64,000 nt of DNA from Streptomyces sp. NBC_01214 (lineage in GTDB: Bacteria; Actinomycetota; Actinomycetes; Streptomycetales; Streptomycetaceae), in NCBI RefSeq assembly GCF_026340975.1, contig NZ_JAPEOS010000001.1, positions 5,055,001 through 5,119,000 on the forward strand, given 5' to 3'. Shown piece by piece: positions 1 through 9,042 of the stretch; positions within the stretch are counted from its first letter, which is position 1; each line of letters begins with the position of its first letter. The notes below the pieces were generated by a model. That model made no database searches, was not told the origin of the DNA, and worked only from the letters and a program-made list of their open reading frames with translations. The position numbers were made by a program, and so were the translations under genes.

Positions 1-352
1 TCACGGTCTTGCGCGATGAGGGTTGACGGCGCCCTCGATGCTGCCGGACCTCCAGTCGAGACGGAGGTCGGCGGCTACGGCGTCTGGCTGCGACGGATCG
101 CGCAGTCGTCCACGCCCAGCACCCGCGGCGTGTAGAGCCGTGGCGCCGAGCGGCGGTAGGCCCGAAGGGTCGTCCGCGGCACGCAGTGGATTTGGGGGTC
201 GGCTCGACCTCGACGGCTACCTGGGGCAGCGGATACCGCCATACCTGACGTAACATCACCGCCGCACCCACACGTGAGCAGCACACCGGGCCCTCAACGG
301 CGCCCCGCCCCATTTCCGTCCGCGGCCGAGCCGTCGGTCCCGCCGTCCGTGC
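1..352. other. Window edge without a convincing gene
   Basis: The only coding-like signal is a plus-strand 39-codon frame from an ATG at 16 to a TAG at 133-135. It has no ribosome-binding site and no recognisable family, so it may be a gene remnant. I see nothing else here. Confidence 0.4.
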
Positions 353-577
353 TCAGCGCTTGATGACGACGTAGATTTTGTCCGGCTCGCGCAGTGCCAT
401 CAGGCCGCCCGAGACCAGGCAGGCGATGAAGGAAATCAGCATCCCCTGAGGCGTCCATGTGGCGATCGAGATGATCAGTCCGAGGAAGCTGAGCCCCAGC
501 ATGTAAGGGGACAGCCATACGAGCAAGCCCAGGATAAAGAGTCCGATGAGGATGTAGAGCAAGACCATGCCGGTCAT
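353..577 (-). CDS. Small multi-pass membrane protein
   Basis: This 74-residue protein is almost entirely hydrophobic. Segments at about residues 4-25, 27-42 and 46-62 look like two or three membrane helices, and it ends in a charged tail (REPDKIYVVIKR). The bias toward G/C in third positions and the regular helix pattern favour a real gene. No family is recognised. It stands alone between remnants, with only a weak ribosome-binding site ahead of the ATG at 577. Confidence 0.5.
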   Translation of the reverse strand: MTGMVLLYILIGLFILGLLVWLSPYMLGLSFLGLIISIATWTPQGMLISFIACLVSGGLMALREPDKIYVVIKR

Positions 578-728
578 CTGGGTTCACCATCATTCTTCAC
601 GTATTCAACCTCATTGCATTACCTGCTGTAACCGTCTTCCCTGACTCCCCGATCAGGGGTGTCGAAGGATGTCGCCGACGGTCTCACTCGGCGGGATGCC
701 CACCCACCGGTCGGGAGTCGGCGGGCTG

Positions 729-983
729 CTACAGCCACTCCCACTGCGGGTTCTTTCCGCCGCTCTTGCCCCACATGGCCATCTGGGTCCCACGCGTATC
801 GTTGGGAGCGTCGATGACATCGCCGTAGGGCGTGTTCTCCAGCTGGTAGGGCATGTGCCGTTGGAAGGCCTGGTTCCAGCCGTTGTTGCAGTTCCAGAGG
901 ATCAGCTCGGCGCCGTTCACGACGCTGTCCTGGCCGATCAGCCATTTCTGGTTGGCGCCGCCGTTACAGTCCCACGCGATCAC
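729..983 (-). pseudogene. Ricin-type beta-trefoil lectin fragment
   Basis: The 84 residues carry ricin B-type repeat signatures: NQKWLI near the start, an NGAEL stretch and a second W-centred repeat (NNGWNQAFQ). Complete ricin B domains are about 120-130 residues and usually follow a secreted catalytic domain. Here there is no signal peptide and no upstream catalytic domain in frame, so this is probably the end of a decayed secreted glycosidase or lectin. The GTG at 983 is only the first in-frame start and not necessarily a real one. Confidence 0.55.
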
Positions 984-1469
984 GGCGGAGCCAGACTCCC
1001 GTCAGCTCGAGCGTAAAGACACAGGAACGAACCCTGATTCTGGAACACGGATCCACCCGCTGCGGTGGACGAGGGGGTGGCCGTAGCCGCGGTGGCCCTG
1101 AACAGAGCCAGGCGCACGCGTCAACGGCCATGGAGCGCCACATCGACTTGGTAGGAAATACGTGAACATGATTCCCCCGTGGCTGCCGATGAGCAGCCCC
1201 TTAAACGAACAAGTTGAGAAGATGATCTTAGCGGACGGCGGTAAGAGCTGGACCAGTAGCCTTGCTGCCCTCGGCGCTGGGTCGACGAGCGGACCTGGGC
1301 CTGGATGACGCATGCCCGCCGTCAAGCACGCGACTACGAACGGCTCGTACAAAACTCCGAGACGCTGATCACTTGGGCAGCCATCACGCTCATGACACGC
1401 CGCCTGGCCAAGGGTCGAAAGAGCCTCAACCAGCTGCCAGCGCTCACGTGTCCCAACCGATCTACACGA
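984..1469. other. Intergenic, nothing recognised
   Basis: I find no coding frame with convincing codon bias, no RNA gene and no repeat in this stretch. Confidence 0.5.
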
Positions 1470-1856
1470 TCACATCGCCAACCCGAACATCGATCGCACT
1501 GGCATTCCAGCCGGCTTCGTCCACTGACACCCCACACGCCGCCTGTCAGGCTCCCCCAGTAGTTTGATCAAACGGGTCTCGCCCATCACATCGCCCACGA
1601 CCAGGCGCCCATCGGAGAACGACAGAGGCCCAGCGAAGGCCTCGATGAACGTCTCGTCAGGGCGAAGCCGCTGGTCGAAGGGCTCGGTGAAAACACGGAT
1701 GCGCACGAAGCCGATCTGGGCCCGCACCCGCACCCGCACCGGGACATGTGCTCCGCACGCAACAGCCGGCCCTTGCTTCAGCTCCATGATCGGAAGCCAG
1801 TCGGTTGCTCCGACCGTGAGCACCCGGTGATTCACACAGACCTCAGCGCTGGCCAT
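1470..1856 (-). CDS. Hypothetical protein
   Basis: A 128-residue protein beginning MASAEVCVNHRVL. A purine-rich GGAGGCGGGAGA stretch precedes the ATG at 1856, which overlaps the end of an upstream short frame. The central region alternates beta-strand-like segments, with repeated VRVRVRAQIGFVRIRV and later FAGPLSFSDGRLVVGD. The last 25 residues look less conserved and may be a tail read past a former end. I recognise no family. Its neighbours are SUKH-like remnants, so an immunity-type role is possible but not shown. Confidence 0.4.
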   Translation of the reverse strand: MASAEVCVNHRVLTVGATDWLPIMELKQGPAVACGAHVPVRVRVRAQIGFVRIRVFTEPFDQRLRPDETFIEAFAGPLSFSDGRLVVGDVMGETRLIKLLGEPDRRRVGCQWTKPAGMPVRSMFGLAM

Positions 1857-1945
1857 TGCACGCGGTCTCCCGCCTCCAAGTGCCGCCGAAGCTATCCCAC
1901 GCCACCGACACAACCCAGTCACCATCGGTCTGATGGAACAGACAG

Positions 1946-2287
1946 TTACGAAGGTTCCAGCGGGTGGATTCCCGCGTCCCACTCCGGTAACCAGTCTGTC
2001 CCGATCTCGCTGGCGAGGGCCTGGTAGAACCAGTCGCTGAGCCCGAGGTTGGTGTCGTGCCAGTCGCCCCACCCGCGACGGAAGGCTGACACGGTCCAGG
2101 AGCCGTCGTTATGCGGCACGAAGAAGAGCTGGTCGCCGTCGATCGTGTTTCCCCAGACCAGGGCACCCCCACGGGTCGGCAGCACGGCGTGCGGGACGGT
2201 ACGCGAGCTCTCCAGGAGTCGTCCCGTCCGGTCGGCGTACTTCCTCAGAGTGCGTGCACCGCAGAAGTAGATGCACTCCGAGACCGA
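1946..2287 (-). pseudogene. SMI1/KNR4 (SUKH)-like protein, 5-prime truncated
   Basis: About 110 residues resemble the C-terminal half of SUKH-family proteins: GGALVWGNTIDGD, then FFVPHNDGSWTVSAF, then a terminal W/F-rich DWFYQALA segment. SUKH proteins are often immunity proteins of polymorphic toxins. The N-terminal half is missing and the upstream sequence turns into an IS5 transposase remnant, so the gene was probably cut by that insertion. A second frame over 1843-1985 contains a similar-looking WVVSVAWDSFGGTW stretch, possibly part of a sister copy. Confidence 0.5.
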
Positions 2288-2329
2288 CGTGTCTCTCCCC
2301 GGCCTTGGACCGTGACCGGGTCCGGGCGC

Positions 2330-2530
2330 AGCGGACGCCTTCGAGGAAGCCGCTCGCACCCCCGGCACCCGCTGCCTGGCGGGCCGCGCCCGCGCCGCCG
2401 TTGTGCGCTCCGAGCCCGTCGAGGATGACGCGGTGGAGCCTCGCCCACACTGGTGGCAGCTGCCGCCACGCGCCAGCCTGAGGTGGCCACGAAGAGATCG
2501 CCGCCAGGGCGGAGCGTGATCGCGCAGGCC
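2330..2530 (-). pseudogene. IS5-family transposase remnant
   Basis: Short matches in two minus-strand frames line up with the intact element at 56805-57663: LFVATSG, AWRQLP and VWARLHRVILDGLGA correspond to IVFVATSG, TWQQLP and VWAKLHRLVLDELGA there. Frame changes between these blocks and loss of the DDE segments show a dead fragment. Confidence 0.55.
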
Positions 2531-2816
2531 CCACCGAAGTCCGTCCGGGACGACACCGCCCGCCAGCGGGGGAAGGACGGCAGGCCTACCACAGCCGCTG
2601 CTGTGCCACCCATGGCGCGTGACGAACCAGGACTTCTGCCAGCCTGCCGCCGCGTCCACGCGACGGCAGGCCGAGCCGCGCCCCGTCCGACCGGGCACCG
2701 GCGCAACTCCCATGGACACCGTGCGGCGGACCCGTCGGCGCAGCGCTCACCAGCCTCGTCGCCCGCCCTTCCCGGAAGGGCTGCCACGACGCGAGGCCGC
2801 CGCGGCCACGTGCCGT

Positions 2817-3091
2817 TCAGGTGTGGATGCGGCTGTTGGGGCCGCCTTGGTCGTCGGCGGTGTCGTCGTTGAACCAGTGGTCGTCGGCAGCGAGGTGGCG
2901 GAAGGAGTGGGTGCTGCCCTTGGGGAGTTCCACGGTGACGGCCCGGTTGCCGTCCTTGCGCGGGGTGAGGGCATGAACGCCGGGGCGCCAGTCGTTGAAG
3001 TTCCCGACCACGCTGACCTCGGCCGGGGGAGTGTCGGCGCCAGGACGAAGGTGACCTCGACGGAGTTCTTGCGCAGGGCGCGTTCCAGCAC
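2817..3091 (-). pseudogene. Isoamylase early-set (CBM48-like) protein, frameshifted
   Basis: Small Streptomyces proteins of about 95 residues with an AMPK/isoamylase-type glycogen-binding fold read VxxVGxFNDW. Here the GTG at 3091 opens VLERALRKNSVEVTFVLAP, and a second frame continues DTPPAEVSVVGNFNDW through GGPNSRIHT to the TGA at 2817. One base is missing near 3038. Restoring it would give a full-length protein, so this is either a recent mutation or a sequence error. A shorter remnant of the same family lies at about 48080. Confidence 0.7.
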
Positions 3092-3806
3092 GGTGGGGCT
3101 CCTGACGGGCACGGCGAGCGGGGATGCGGGGCCGTGCTCGACCCCGGGCAGCGGCCGGGCGCGGTGATGTCGCCGTGATGCCCACCGGGTCACCCGCCCG
3201 CCCCGCCCGCCCCACCCGGCACGACCCGAGGCGCTCCTGATGGTCTGCGGGGGAGTGTCAGTGGAGATTCGGCAGCTGGTTGTCAGCGGTATAGCCCCAG
3301 CGGCCTGGTCCTGCAGACCCGCGCTCGGTGCGGCGCCTGCTGTCAATTGCCGTGCAAGCAGGTGACCGCGCTCCACCGGCCACCATCCGGGTTGGCCATA
3401 CCCCTCCGCAGCGTCACGTACTGCAATTCCGTGACGGGCTGCGCTTCATCCCGGCCCGTGCCGGAATGGAGTGCGGGGGGACAGGTCCCGTCCCCACGGA
3501 CGCAGTACGGCCGGAGCCGCCCCGCAGCGGCCGTACGACCCGGATGGGGCGCGCGCTGCGCCCCGGGGCTTGCAGGCCCCAACTCGAGGTCTCCACGGAG
3601 GTTCGGGATCCGTTCCGGCGCCGTTGCCCGAGCGCCTGGTCGCCAGTTGGAGCGGCCACCCGACGGGCGGCGTGAGCGCGCTCCGGCCGCGGAGTCGGAG
3701 GATGCACCCGCTCCCCGTTCGGCCCGCGGGCCGAACGGCCCAAGAGAGGGCTACGCCCCGGCCAGCAGGTCAGGAGCGCATCGAAGGCGACAGGCGCGGG
3801 CGGACG
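3092..3806. other. Long non-coding stretch
   Basis: About 700 bases lie between the CBM48-like pseudogene and the lipoprotein gene. Open frames here lack consistent codon bias and recognisable motifs. I see no RNA gene or IS end. Confidence 0.45.
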
Positions 3807-4511
3807 TTAGCCGTTGTCGTCCGGGTCGTAGACGTCCTTGTCGGCCGGGACGTCCACCTGTACGGGGCTGTTGATGCCGGTGAAGGAGAGGTCGATCGGG
3901 TTCGGGCCGTTGGCGGTCACCTTGAGCAGAAACGGTTCGCCCTTGGTGGCCACGAGGAAGACTCCTTGCATCGTGTTGACCGTGACCGCCTCCTGGCCGT
4001 CGATCTTGGTCAGTGCGCCCTTCTCCGCGCCCGGGACGTTGTACATGTCCCTGAGCAGGCCGTCGCGGTCACACAGGCTGGTCAGTCCCTTCATGGAGGG
4101 GTCCGAGGCCTCCATGCGCATCCAGCGGCCCGACATCTCCTTGCGTGCCTGAACCGCTTGATCCTCGGCCATGTCCTGCGTCCGGGCGAGGACGAAGGCC
4201 TCGTCGCCGCGCAGGAACGTGTGACTTCGAGTGCGGACCACTTCGATGTTGCCGCCGCTCTGGGCCGAGAGGGTGCCCTTGCATTCGCCGGTCCCGCTGA
4301 TCGACAGGTTCACCTGCATGGATACGCCCTGGCTGGACGCTGTCCCGCTGACGGTGAACGTGGACGCGCCGCGCAGCGCGGTCACGGAGTCGTTCAGCAC
4401 GCGGGAGCCCGGCTGACCGGGGAACGGTTCGGACGACAGGCATCCGGTGAGCCCGAGGGCCGCGGTACCGGTGAGGGCGACGGCGGCGATCAAGCGGTGA
4501 GCGGTGTGCAC
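3807..4511 (-). CDS. LppX/LprG-like lipoprotein
   Basis: A 234-residue protein with a lipoprotein signal: charged HR, a hydrophobic core and a lipobox LTGC with Cys24. The start chosen is the GTG at 4511, which leaves a normal-length signal, with AAGAGAG upstream. The mature part is a single soluble domain with features of the actinobacterial LppX/LprAFG fold: STFTVSGTASSQG, SGRWMRM, and repeated VTVNTMQGVFLV-type strands. Relatives bind hydrophobic ligands or act as envelope sensors; the ligand here is unknown. It is monocistronic, upstream of an atypical tRNA gene on the same strand. Confidence 0.75.
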   Translation of the reverse strand: MHTAHRLIAAVALTGTAALGLTGCLSSEPFPGQPGSRVLNDSVTALRGASTFTVSGTASSQGVSMQVNLSISGTGECKGTLSAQSGGNIEVVRTRSHTFLRGDEAFVLARTQDMAEDQAVQARKEMSGRWMRMEASDPSMKGLTSLCDRDGLLRDMYNVPGAEKGALTKIDGQEAVTVNTMQGVFLVATKGEPFLLKVTANGPNPIDLSFTGINSPVQVDVPADKDVYDPDDNG

Positions 4512-4713
4512 GGAGACTCTCTTCAGTGAGGGAGCGGATCGGAAGGAGGGTACGGGTGTCCGGACGGCGGCCCCAGAGCGGGTGGGCTGTCGATGCGCCC
4601 GCACCGGCCGCCGCACGACCCGTGACGGCGCTGCGCCCGGCCTGCGGGCCACAACCCGCCGCGGGAGTGCGGAACCCGTCCTGGCGCCGGCCGTTTCGTG
4701 GGTACGCACCGGG

Positions 4714-4793
4714 TGGGGGAGCAGGCCGGATTCGAACCGGGGTCATCCCCTCCTGACAAGAGGGCGCGTCTGCCTCTGCGCTACAGCTTCCCC
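4714..4793 (-). tRNA. Atypical tRNA-Asp (anticodon GTC)
   Basis: The minus strand folds as a tRNA. It has a 7-bp acceptor stem with one A-G mismatch, a D-arm GTAGCGCAGAGGCAGAC, anticodon stem CCCTC/GAGGG around the loop TTGTCAG, a T-arm centred on GGTTCGAATCC and an encoded CCA. It differs clearly from the usual actinobacterial tRNA-Asp, so it may be a supernumerary or degenerate copy. tRNA genes are common integration sites, but I see no adjacent integrase. Confidence 0.55.
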
Positions 4794-4799
4794 GCCGCG

Positions 4800-5293
4800 G
4801 CACACGCACCCTATGCGTTCCCGCCAGGACCCGCGTAACGGGTTTTCGAGCCTGCCGTTCGCCCCGTCCAGCAGACGGCAGCGGCCGAACCCGCACGACC
4901 CGAGGCTGCCCGCCCGGCCCTGCGCCCAGGTCGGCCGTGCGGAGCCGGCCGGGGCGGCCCAGGTCAGCTGCGCCCGGTCAGCGCTGCTGGATCCACCGGA
5001 TGGCTGATCCCATGAGGAACGTCCCGAGGGCGGTCGCGGCTCCCCGGACGATGCCGTGTCCGGCCGCCCGGTCAGGGGTCGCAGGGTTCGGGGCCGACGG
5101 CGACGCGCGGACCCTTCCTGCCGGATCGACGCCGGTTTCGGGGAGCCCGTAGGCTCGAGGAACGTACTGATCTCTCCTCCTAGTACCCCAGCCGCACTTC
5201 GTGACGGGGTGTTGAGACGTCGCGGGTCGGGTGTGCGAGGGCTGGATCGAATATCCGGGGGCTCCCTTGGGGGCAGCTCGGTAGGGTCGGGCC
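4800..5293. other. Gap with one possible membrane peptide
   Basis: On the minus strand a frame ending at 4978 closes with AAGHGIVRGAATALGTFLMG, a plausible single membrane helix followed by AIRWIQQR. No convincing start codon or ribosome-binding site defines the N-terminus, so I do not call a gene. The rest has no recognisable feature. Confidence 0.3.
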
Positions 5294-5734
5294 GTGCACC
5301 CTGATGAGAGCGGCTCTGCCGATCCGGCACCCGTCCTGAACTGGCAGGACGGCTCCACGCTGCGCTGGACCGATCAGCCCGGCGAGGTCGATGCTGCGTT
5401 TGACCGGGGCGAGCCGCTGGTCGGAGTGGCCGTCATTGCTCTTGCCCTCAATCATGTGGACGCGGACGCGATCATGCCCCGAGTCGGCAAGGCCTTGGAG
5501 TCAGAGGACCCGGAGATCCGCCGACAAGGTGTCATCGCTCTGGCCCACGTCGCCCGTCTGCACCGGACCGTTGATCGACGGTGTCTCGATCTCCTGCGTA
5601 GTTGCCCACGTGGCAACGAAGCCGACGACGACCTGTGGTCCTTCGTAGCCCATCGGCGGCTGCCGTGGTGGCTCTGGCGGTACCACTACACCGAGCGGTT
5701 GACCTGGTTGTTCCGCGACAGATGGCGGTACTGA
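5294..5734 (+). CDS. HEAT-like repeat protein
   Basis: A 146-residue soluble protein. Residues 55-95 form a helical pair typical of PBS-lyase/HEAT repeats (ALESEDPEIRRQGVIALAHV). The C-terminal third is rich in W, R and Y (LPWWLWRYHYTERLTWLFRDRWRY). The length and composition match small actinobacterial hypothetical proteins sometimes found beside polymorphic toxins, so an immunity function is possible but unproven. The start is the ATG at 5294; the same strand is followed by a dead IS701 transposase. Confidence 0.6.
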   Translation: MHPDESGSADPAPVLNWQDGSTLRWTDQPGEVDAAFDRGEPLVGVAVIALALNHVDADAIMPRVGKALESEDPEIRRQGVIALAHVARLHRTVDRRCLDLLRSCPRGNEADDDLWSFVAHRRLPWWLWRYHYTERLTWLFRDRWRY

Positions 5735-5815
5735 CACTCCAGCGGCATGCGGGTGGGAACCAGGACGGCCACCGCGTGATCTCGGCGAGGTGCGTGGACT
5801 CTTCAAGATCGGACG

Positions 5816-7115
5816 GTGGCCGCGAGCCACAAGGTAGATCCTGACCGGTGGCGATCGGTGCTCGGGGAGGTGATGGCCAAGGTGGCGGGCCGGTTCGTTC
5901 GGGTCGAACCACGCTCCACGGCACGGGCGTTCGTCGCCGGACTGTTCTCGGACGTGGAGCGCAAGAACTGCTGGTCACTGGCCGAGCACTGTGGACATCG
6001 GCGTCCCGACGCGATGCAGCGACTCCTGCGCGCAGCACGCTGGGACGCCGAAGCGGTCCGCGACGACCTGCGCGACCTGGTCGTGGAGCGCCTGGGCGAC
6101 CCGGACGGGTCCTGATCGCGGACGAGACAGGGTTCCTGAAGAAGGGCGAGCACTCGGCCGGTGTCCAGCGGTAGTACTCGGCACCGCCGGACGAATCGAG
6201 AACTCTCAGATAGGGGTGTTCCTCGCCTACGCGTCCGGACGCGGGCGCGCGCTGATCGACCGTCGGCTCTACCTGCCGAAGGACAGCTGGTGCGCCGACG
6301 AATCCCGCCGCGCGGCAGTCGGCATACGCGAGCAGCCGGTGTTCGCAACGAAGCCGCACCTCGCCCGCGACGTGATCGCCGCCGCACTCGACGCCAGCAC
6401 CCCTGCCCGGTGGGTCCCCGGGGACGAGGTCTACGGCGGCCAGGCCCCCTCACTGCGCGCGGATCTGGAGGCCCGTGGCACCGGCTATCTCCTGGCCGTG
6501 TCGTACACGACTCGCGTGCACAGCAACGGCGGACGCACCCCGGCCCGCGCCGACACGGCGGCCGCGGGCCTTCCCGAGGACGCCCGGCAGGACCGCAGTG
6601 CCGGGGCCGGCGCCAAAGGCCCGCGCACCTATCCGTGCGGGCGTGGATCGCCCTGGACGGCGACGGCACCCGCCGCCAACTGCTGGTTCGCCGTAACACC
6701 GCTACCGGCGAGCGCGCGTTCTACCTGTGCTTCACCCCGGAGCCGACGCCGCTGTCGACCCTCGTGCGCGTCGCCGGGGTGCGCTGGTCGATCGAGGAGT
6801 GCTTCCAGGCCGCCAAGGGGACAGGTCGGTCCCGACCACTACCAGGTCTGGCACTTCACGTCCTGGCACCGCCACATAACCCTGGCCATGCCCGCCCGGG
6901 GGCGTTCTGGCCTTCTTGGTCGCCGGACCACCACGACTCCCGCAGGGCCCGGCCACCTACCGATCGGCCTGACCGACAACCAGATCCACCACCTGATGAA
7001 CGCACTGATCCCCGACCAGCCACGCTCACCCTGCCGAGTCCTCCACTGGTCGATATGGCGCCGCACGCACCAGGGACGGGCCCGCATAGCCACTACCAGC
7101 CGACTCGCCACCTGA
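5816..7115 (+). pseudogene. IS701-family transposase, multiply frameshifted
   Basis: The translation is homologous along its length to the copy at 49434-50812 but crosses frames at least four times. The blocks run VFVAGLFSDVERKNCWSLAE, then LIADETGFLKKGEHSAGVQR with an in-frame stop, then YSGTAGRIENSQIGVFLAYA, then VRVAGVRWSIEECFQAAKG, then HRHITLAMPARG and a C-terminal block ending at 7115. The catalytic DETGF and ECFQ motifs survive, but no continuous protein can be made. No clear terminal repeats remain. Confidence 0.85.
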
Positions 7116-7384
7116 TCTGCGGCAGGGCATTCTCGACGGCGCCAAGTCGAGCCGCGGCACGCCGCAGGAAGAGCCAACGGCCACCACCTCGGCCCTTCCC
7201 CGTACCTAGGAGGCTCTGGTGCACGCATGCCCCACGGCCGTCGGGCGACGCTGCACGCAGCAACTCCAGCCGCCGGCATTTTCATCGCCCTGCCTCCCGG
7301 GAGCAGAGGTGGCGCCACCCGGTGTCGGTCAGAAGGCCGTCCCTTCTCCTCGACGTGGAGGGAGAGGGGCTGCGGTGCACGGGC
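7116..7384. other. Intergenic
   Basis: This lies between the dead IS701 copy and the convergent ASCH gene. No coding or structured element is recognised. Confidence 0.4.
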
Positions 7385-7738
7385 TCAGATGAGTTCCATC
7401 CGGATGGCCAGCGCGCCCAGGGCCTCCTTCTCAGGGCCGTAGATCGCGCGGATGTTGGCCAGTTGCTGCTCCCGGGTGGAGGTGGGGTTGACGTGGGCCG
7501 CGCCTTCGCAGTCCAGCAGGGCCTCGAAGGACGGGTACTCGGCGACGGCCAGGATGCGGACCAGACAGCTCTCGGTGGTGCCTTTGACGGAGAACCGGAT
7601 GTGGTCGCCGACGGCCAGGTTCTCCAGTCGGGGGTATTTCACGCGGACCTCGGTTGTCTTGCGTCCGGCGGCGACCAAGTCGAAGTACTGCTGGTAGAGG
7701 TTGAGTTCGTGGACGCGAATGTCGGGGGTGGCGCTCAT
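7385..7738 (-). CDS. ASCH-domain protein
   Basis: A 117-residue single-domain protein with the ASCH/PUA-like beta-barrel signature: VHELNLYQQYFDLVAAGRKT at the N-terminus, EVRVKYPRL, then VGDHIRFSV and CLVRILAVAEYPSFEALL. ASCH proteins bind RNA or modified nucleosides, and some are N4-acetylcytidine amidohydrolases. The ATG at 7738 overlaps the stop of the tRNA-synthetase-like gene as ATGA, which implies translational coupling and a shared role with it. Whether it is catalytic is not evident. Confidence 0.85.
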   Translation of the reverse strand: MSATPDIRVHELNLYQQYFDLVAAGRKTTEVRVKYPRLENLAVGDHIRFSVKGTTESCLVRILAVAEYPSFEALLDCEGAAHVNPTSTREQQLANIRAIYGPEKEALGALAIRMELI

Positions 7739-8838
7739 GGTGCGGTACGGCTCCCTGCGGTCGTCATCAGGCGGCCCAGCTCGGCCGCCGAGTACGAGCG
7801 GAAGAAATGCCGGGGATCGGAGAACAGGGTCTCCGCCAGGGCCAGCAGGCGCTCCGCGTACTCCGCTGTGGTGCCGGACCACAGCCTGGTGTCGAGCATC
7901 CACGGCTCCGCGCCCTCGGGCAATGGCGCCCGGCCTTCACGGATGAGTGATTTGGACAGCTTGGCGCCCGTGTCGGTGACGACCTGGGGGCAGAACAGTC
8001 GGGCGGGGAGCCGGCCCTGGGCGAACCCGGCGGCCTGGAGGGCGCCGTCGACCAGCTGGGACCCGAACACCCAGTCGCCGCCCTTGACCATGACGTGCAA
8101 GGCCCTGGAGTCGGTGGACAGGGCGAGTTCCTTGACCAGGTTCCGGTAGAGGGTGGAGAGGTCCAGGTACGCGCCGTGACGGGTGCCGATGGTCCCGCTG
8201 TACGGCCCGTGGCGGAGGCACTGCGCGGAGACCGTGACCCTTTCCTTGCCCTCGATGATGACGCGGGTCCGTTCGGCGTGCTTCTCCGCCCAGCCGCAGC
8301 CCGGTTGCGGGCAGGGCACGCGGACGTGCGGAACGCCAGTCGACGGGGCAAGCCACCACCGGCAGGCGTCCAGCCGGGGCAGCAGTCGGAGCCACGTCTG
8401 CCGGTACGTCTCGGAACGCTGCTGGTCCGAGTACATCGCGACGCTGTACGGGATACCGGTCGCGCCCGACAGGGCGTCGAACATGGGCCGGTACAGGGCG
8501 CCGACCTGCGCGCTGACCTGCTGCTCTCCCAGGGCCTGGGCGTATGCACGCTGGTAGCGGTGGCCGCTGACCGGGTCGGTGACGAGTTCGTACGGCGCGT
8601 TGTCAAGGGCGCCGAACGTGACAGCGACCGGCACCCCATAGCGGTCGCGCGTCCGGGCCGCCGCCGCAAAGGTGAGGGACTGGACCAGGGAGGTGCCGAT
8701 GTGGGGTGCGCCGTTGATCTGCGTGCCCACGACGAACACAGCCCGGTGGGGCTTGGTGTCGTGGATGCGGGGCGCCAGGACGTCCTCGGCGCTGCCCAGG
8801 GCGTTCGCCAGTACGGTGTTCGGGGAGACGGGGTACAT
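7735..8838 (-). CDS. Class I aminoacyl-tRNA synthetase-like protein
   Basis: A 367-residue protein with both class I synthetase signatures: PHIGT (a HIGH variant) at residues 45-49 and KLSKS (a KMSKS variant) at 293-297. Between them, Cys176, Cys181, Cys207 and nearby His residues could form a zinc site, as in class I lysyl-tRNA synthetases. It is much shorter than a housekeeping synthetase (about 500-600 residues) and I see no anticodon-binding domain. It may aminoacylate a small molecule, peptide or tRNA fragment instead of a full tRNA. The start is the ATG at 8838 with AGGA upstream. It is coupled to the ASCH gene. Confidence 0.75.
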   Translation of the reverse strand: MYPVSPNTVLANALGSAEDVLAPRIHDTKPHRAVFVVGTQINGAPHIGTSLVQSLTFAAAARTRDRYGVPVAVTFGALDNAPYELVTDPVSGHRYQRAYAQALGEQQVSAQVGALYRPMFDALSGATGIPYSVAMYSDQQRSETYRQTWLRLLPRLDACRWWLAPSTGVPHVRVPCPQPGCGWAEKHAERTRVIIEGKERVTVSAQCLRHGPYSGTIGTRHGAYLDLSTLYRNLVKELALSTDSRALHVMVKGGDWVFGSQLVDGALQAAGFAQGRLPARLFCPQVVTDTGAKLSKSLIREGRAPLPEGAEPWMLDTRLWSGTTAEYAERLLALAETLFSDPRHFFRSYSAAELGRLMTTAGSRTAP

Positions 8839-8919
8839 CCTCGGTCCTTCCTCGGATGGCGCTGGAAACTCCCGCACACGCCGGAGCGTGCGAGACCGGC
8901 GGGCGGGGAGCTTGCGGGC

Positions 8920-9042
8920 TCATGAGCTGGGCGTGCCGGCGGCGGCGAGCACGACGACCAGGGCACAGACCAGGACGACGTAGACCAGGACGACGTAGAC
9001 CAGCACGGCCAGACGCTGACGCCACCCTCGTAACGGACTCAC
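8920..9042 (-). CDS. Single-pass membrane peptide
   Basis: A 40-residue peptide: a basic N-terminus (SPLRGWRQR), then one long hydrophobic helix from about residue 11 to 36. The helix contains a direct duplication YVVLVYVVLV, encoded by a 15-bp tandem repeat. Its GTG start overlaps the stop of the 129-residue gene upstream (GTGA), a strong sign that it is translated and coupled. Peptides of this size and shape act as toxins, holins or small-protein regulators; nothing here separates these options. Confidence 0.55.
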   Translation of the reverse strand: MSPLRGWRQRLAVLVYVVLVYVVLVCALVVVLAAAGTPSS

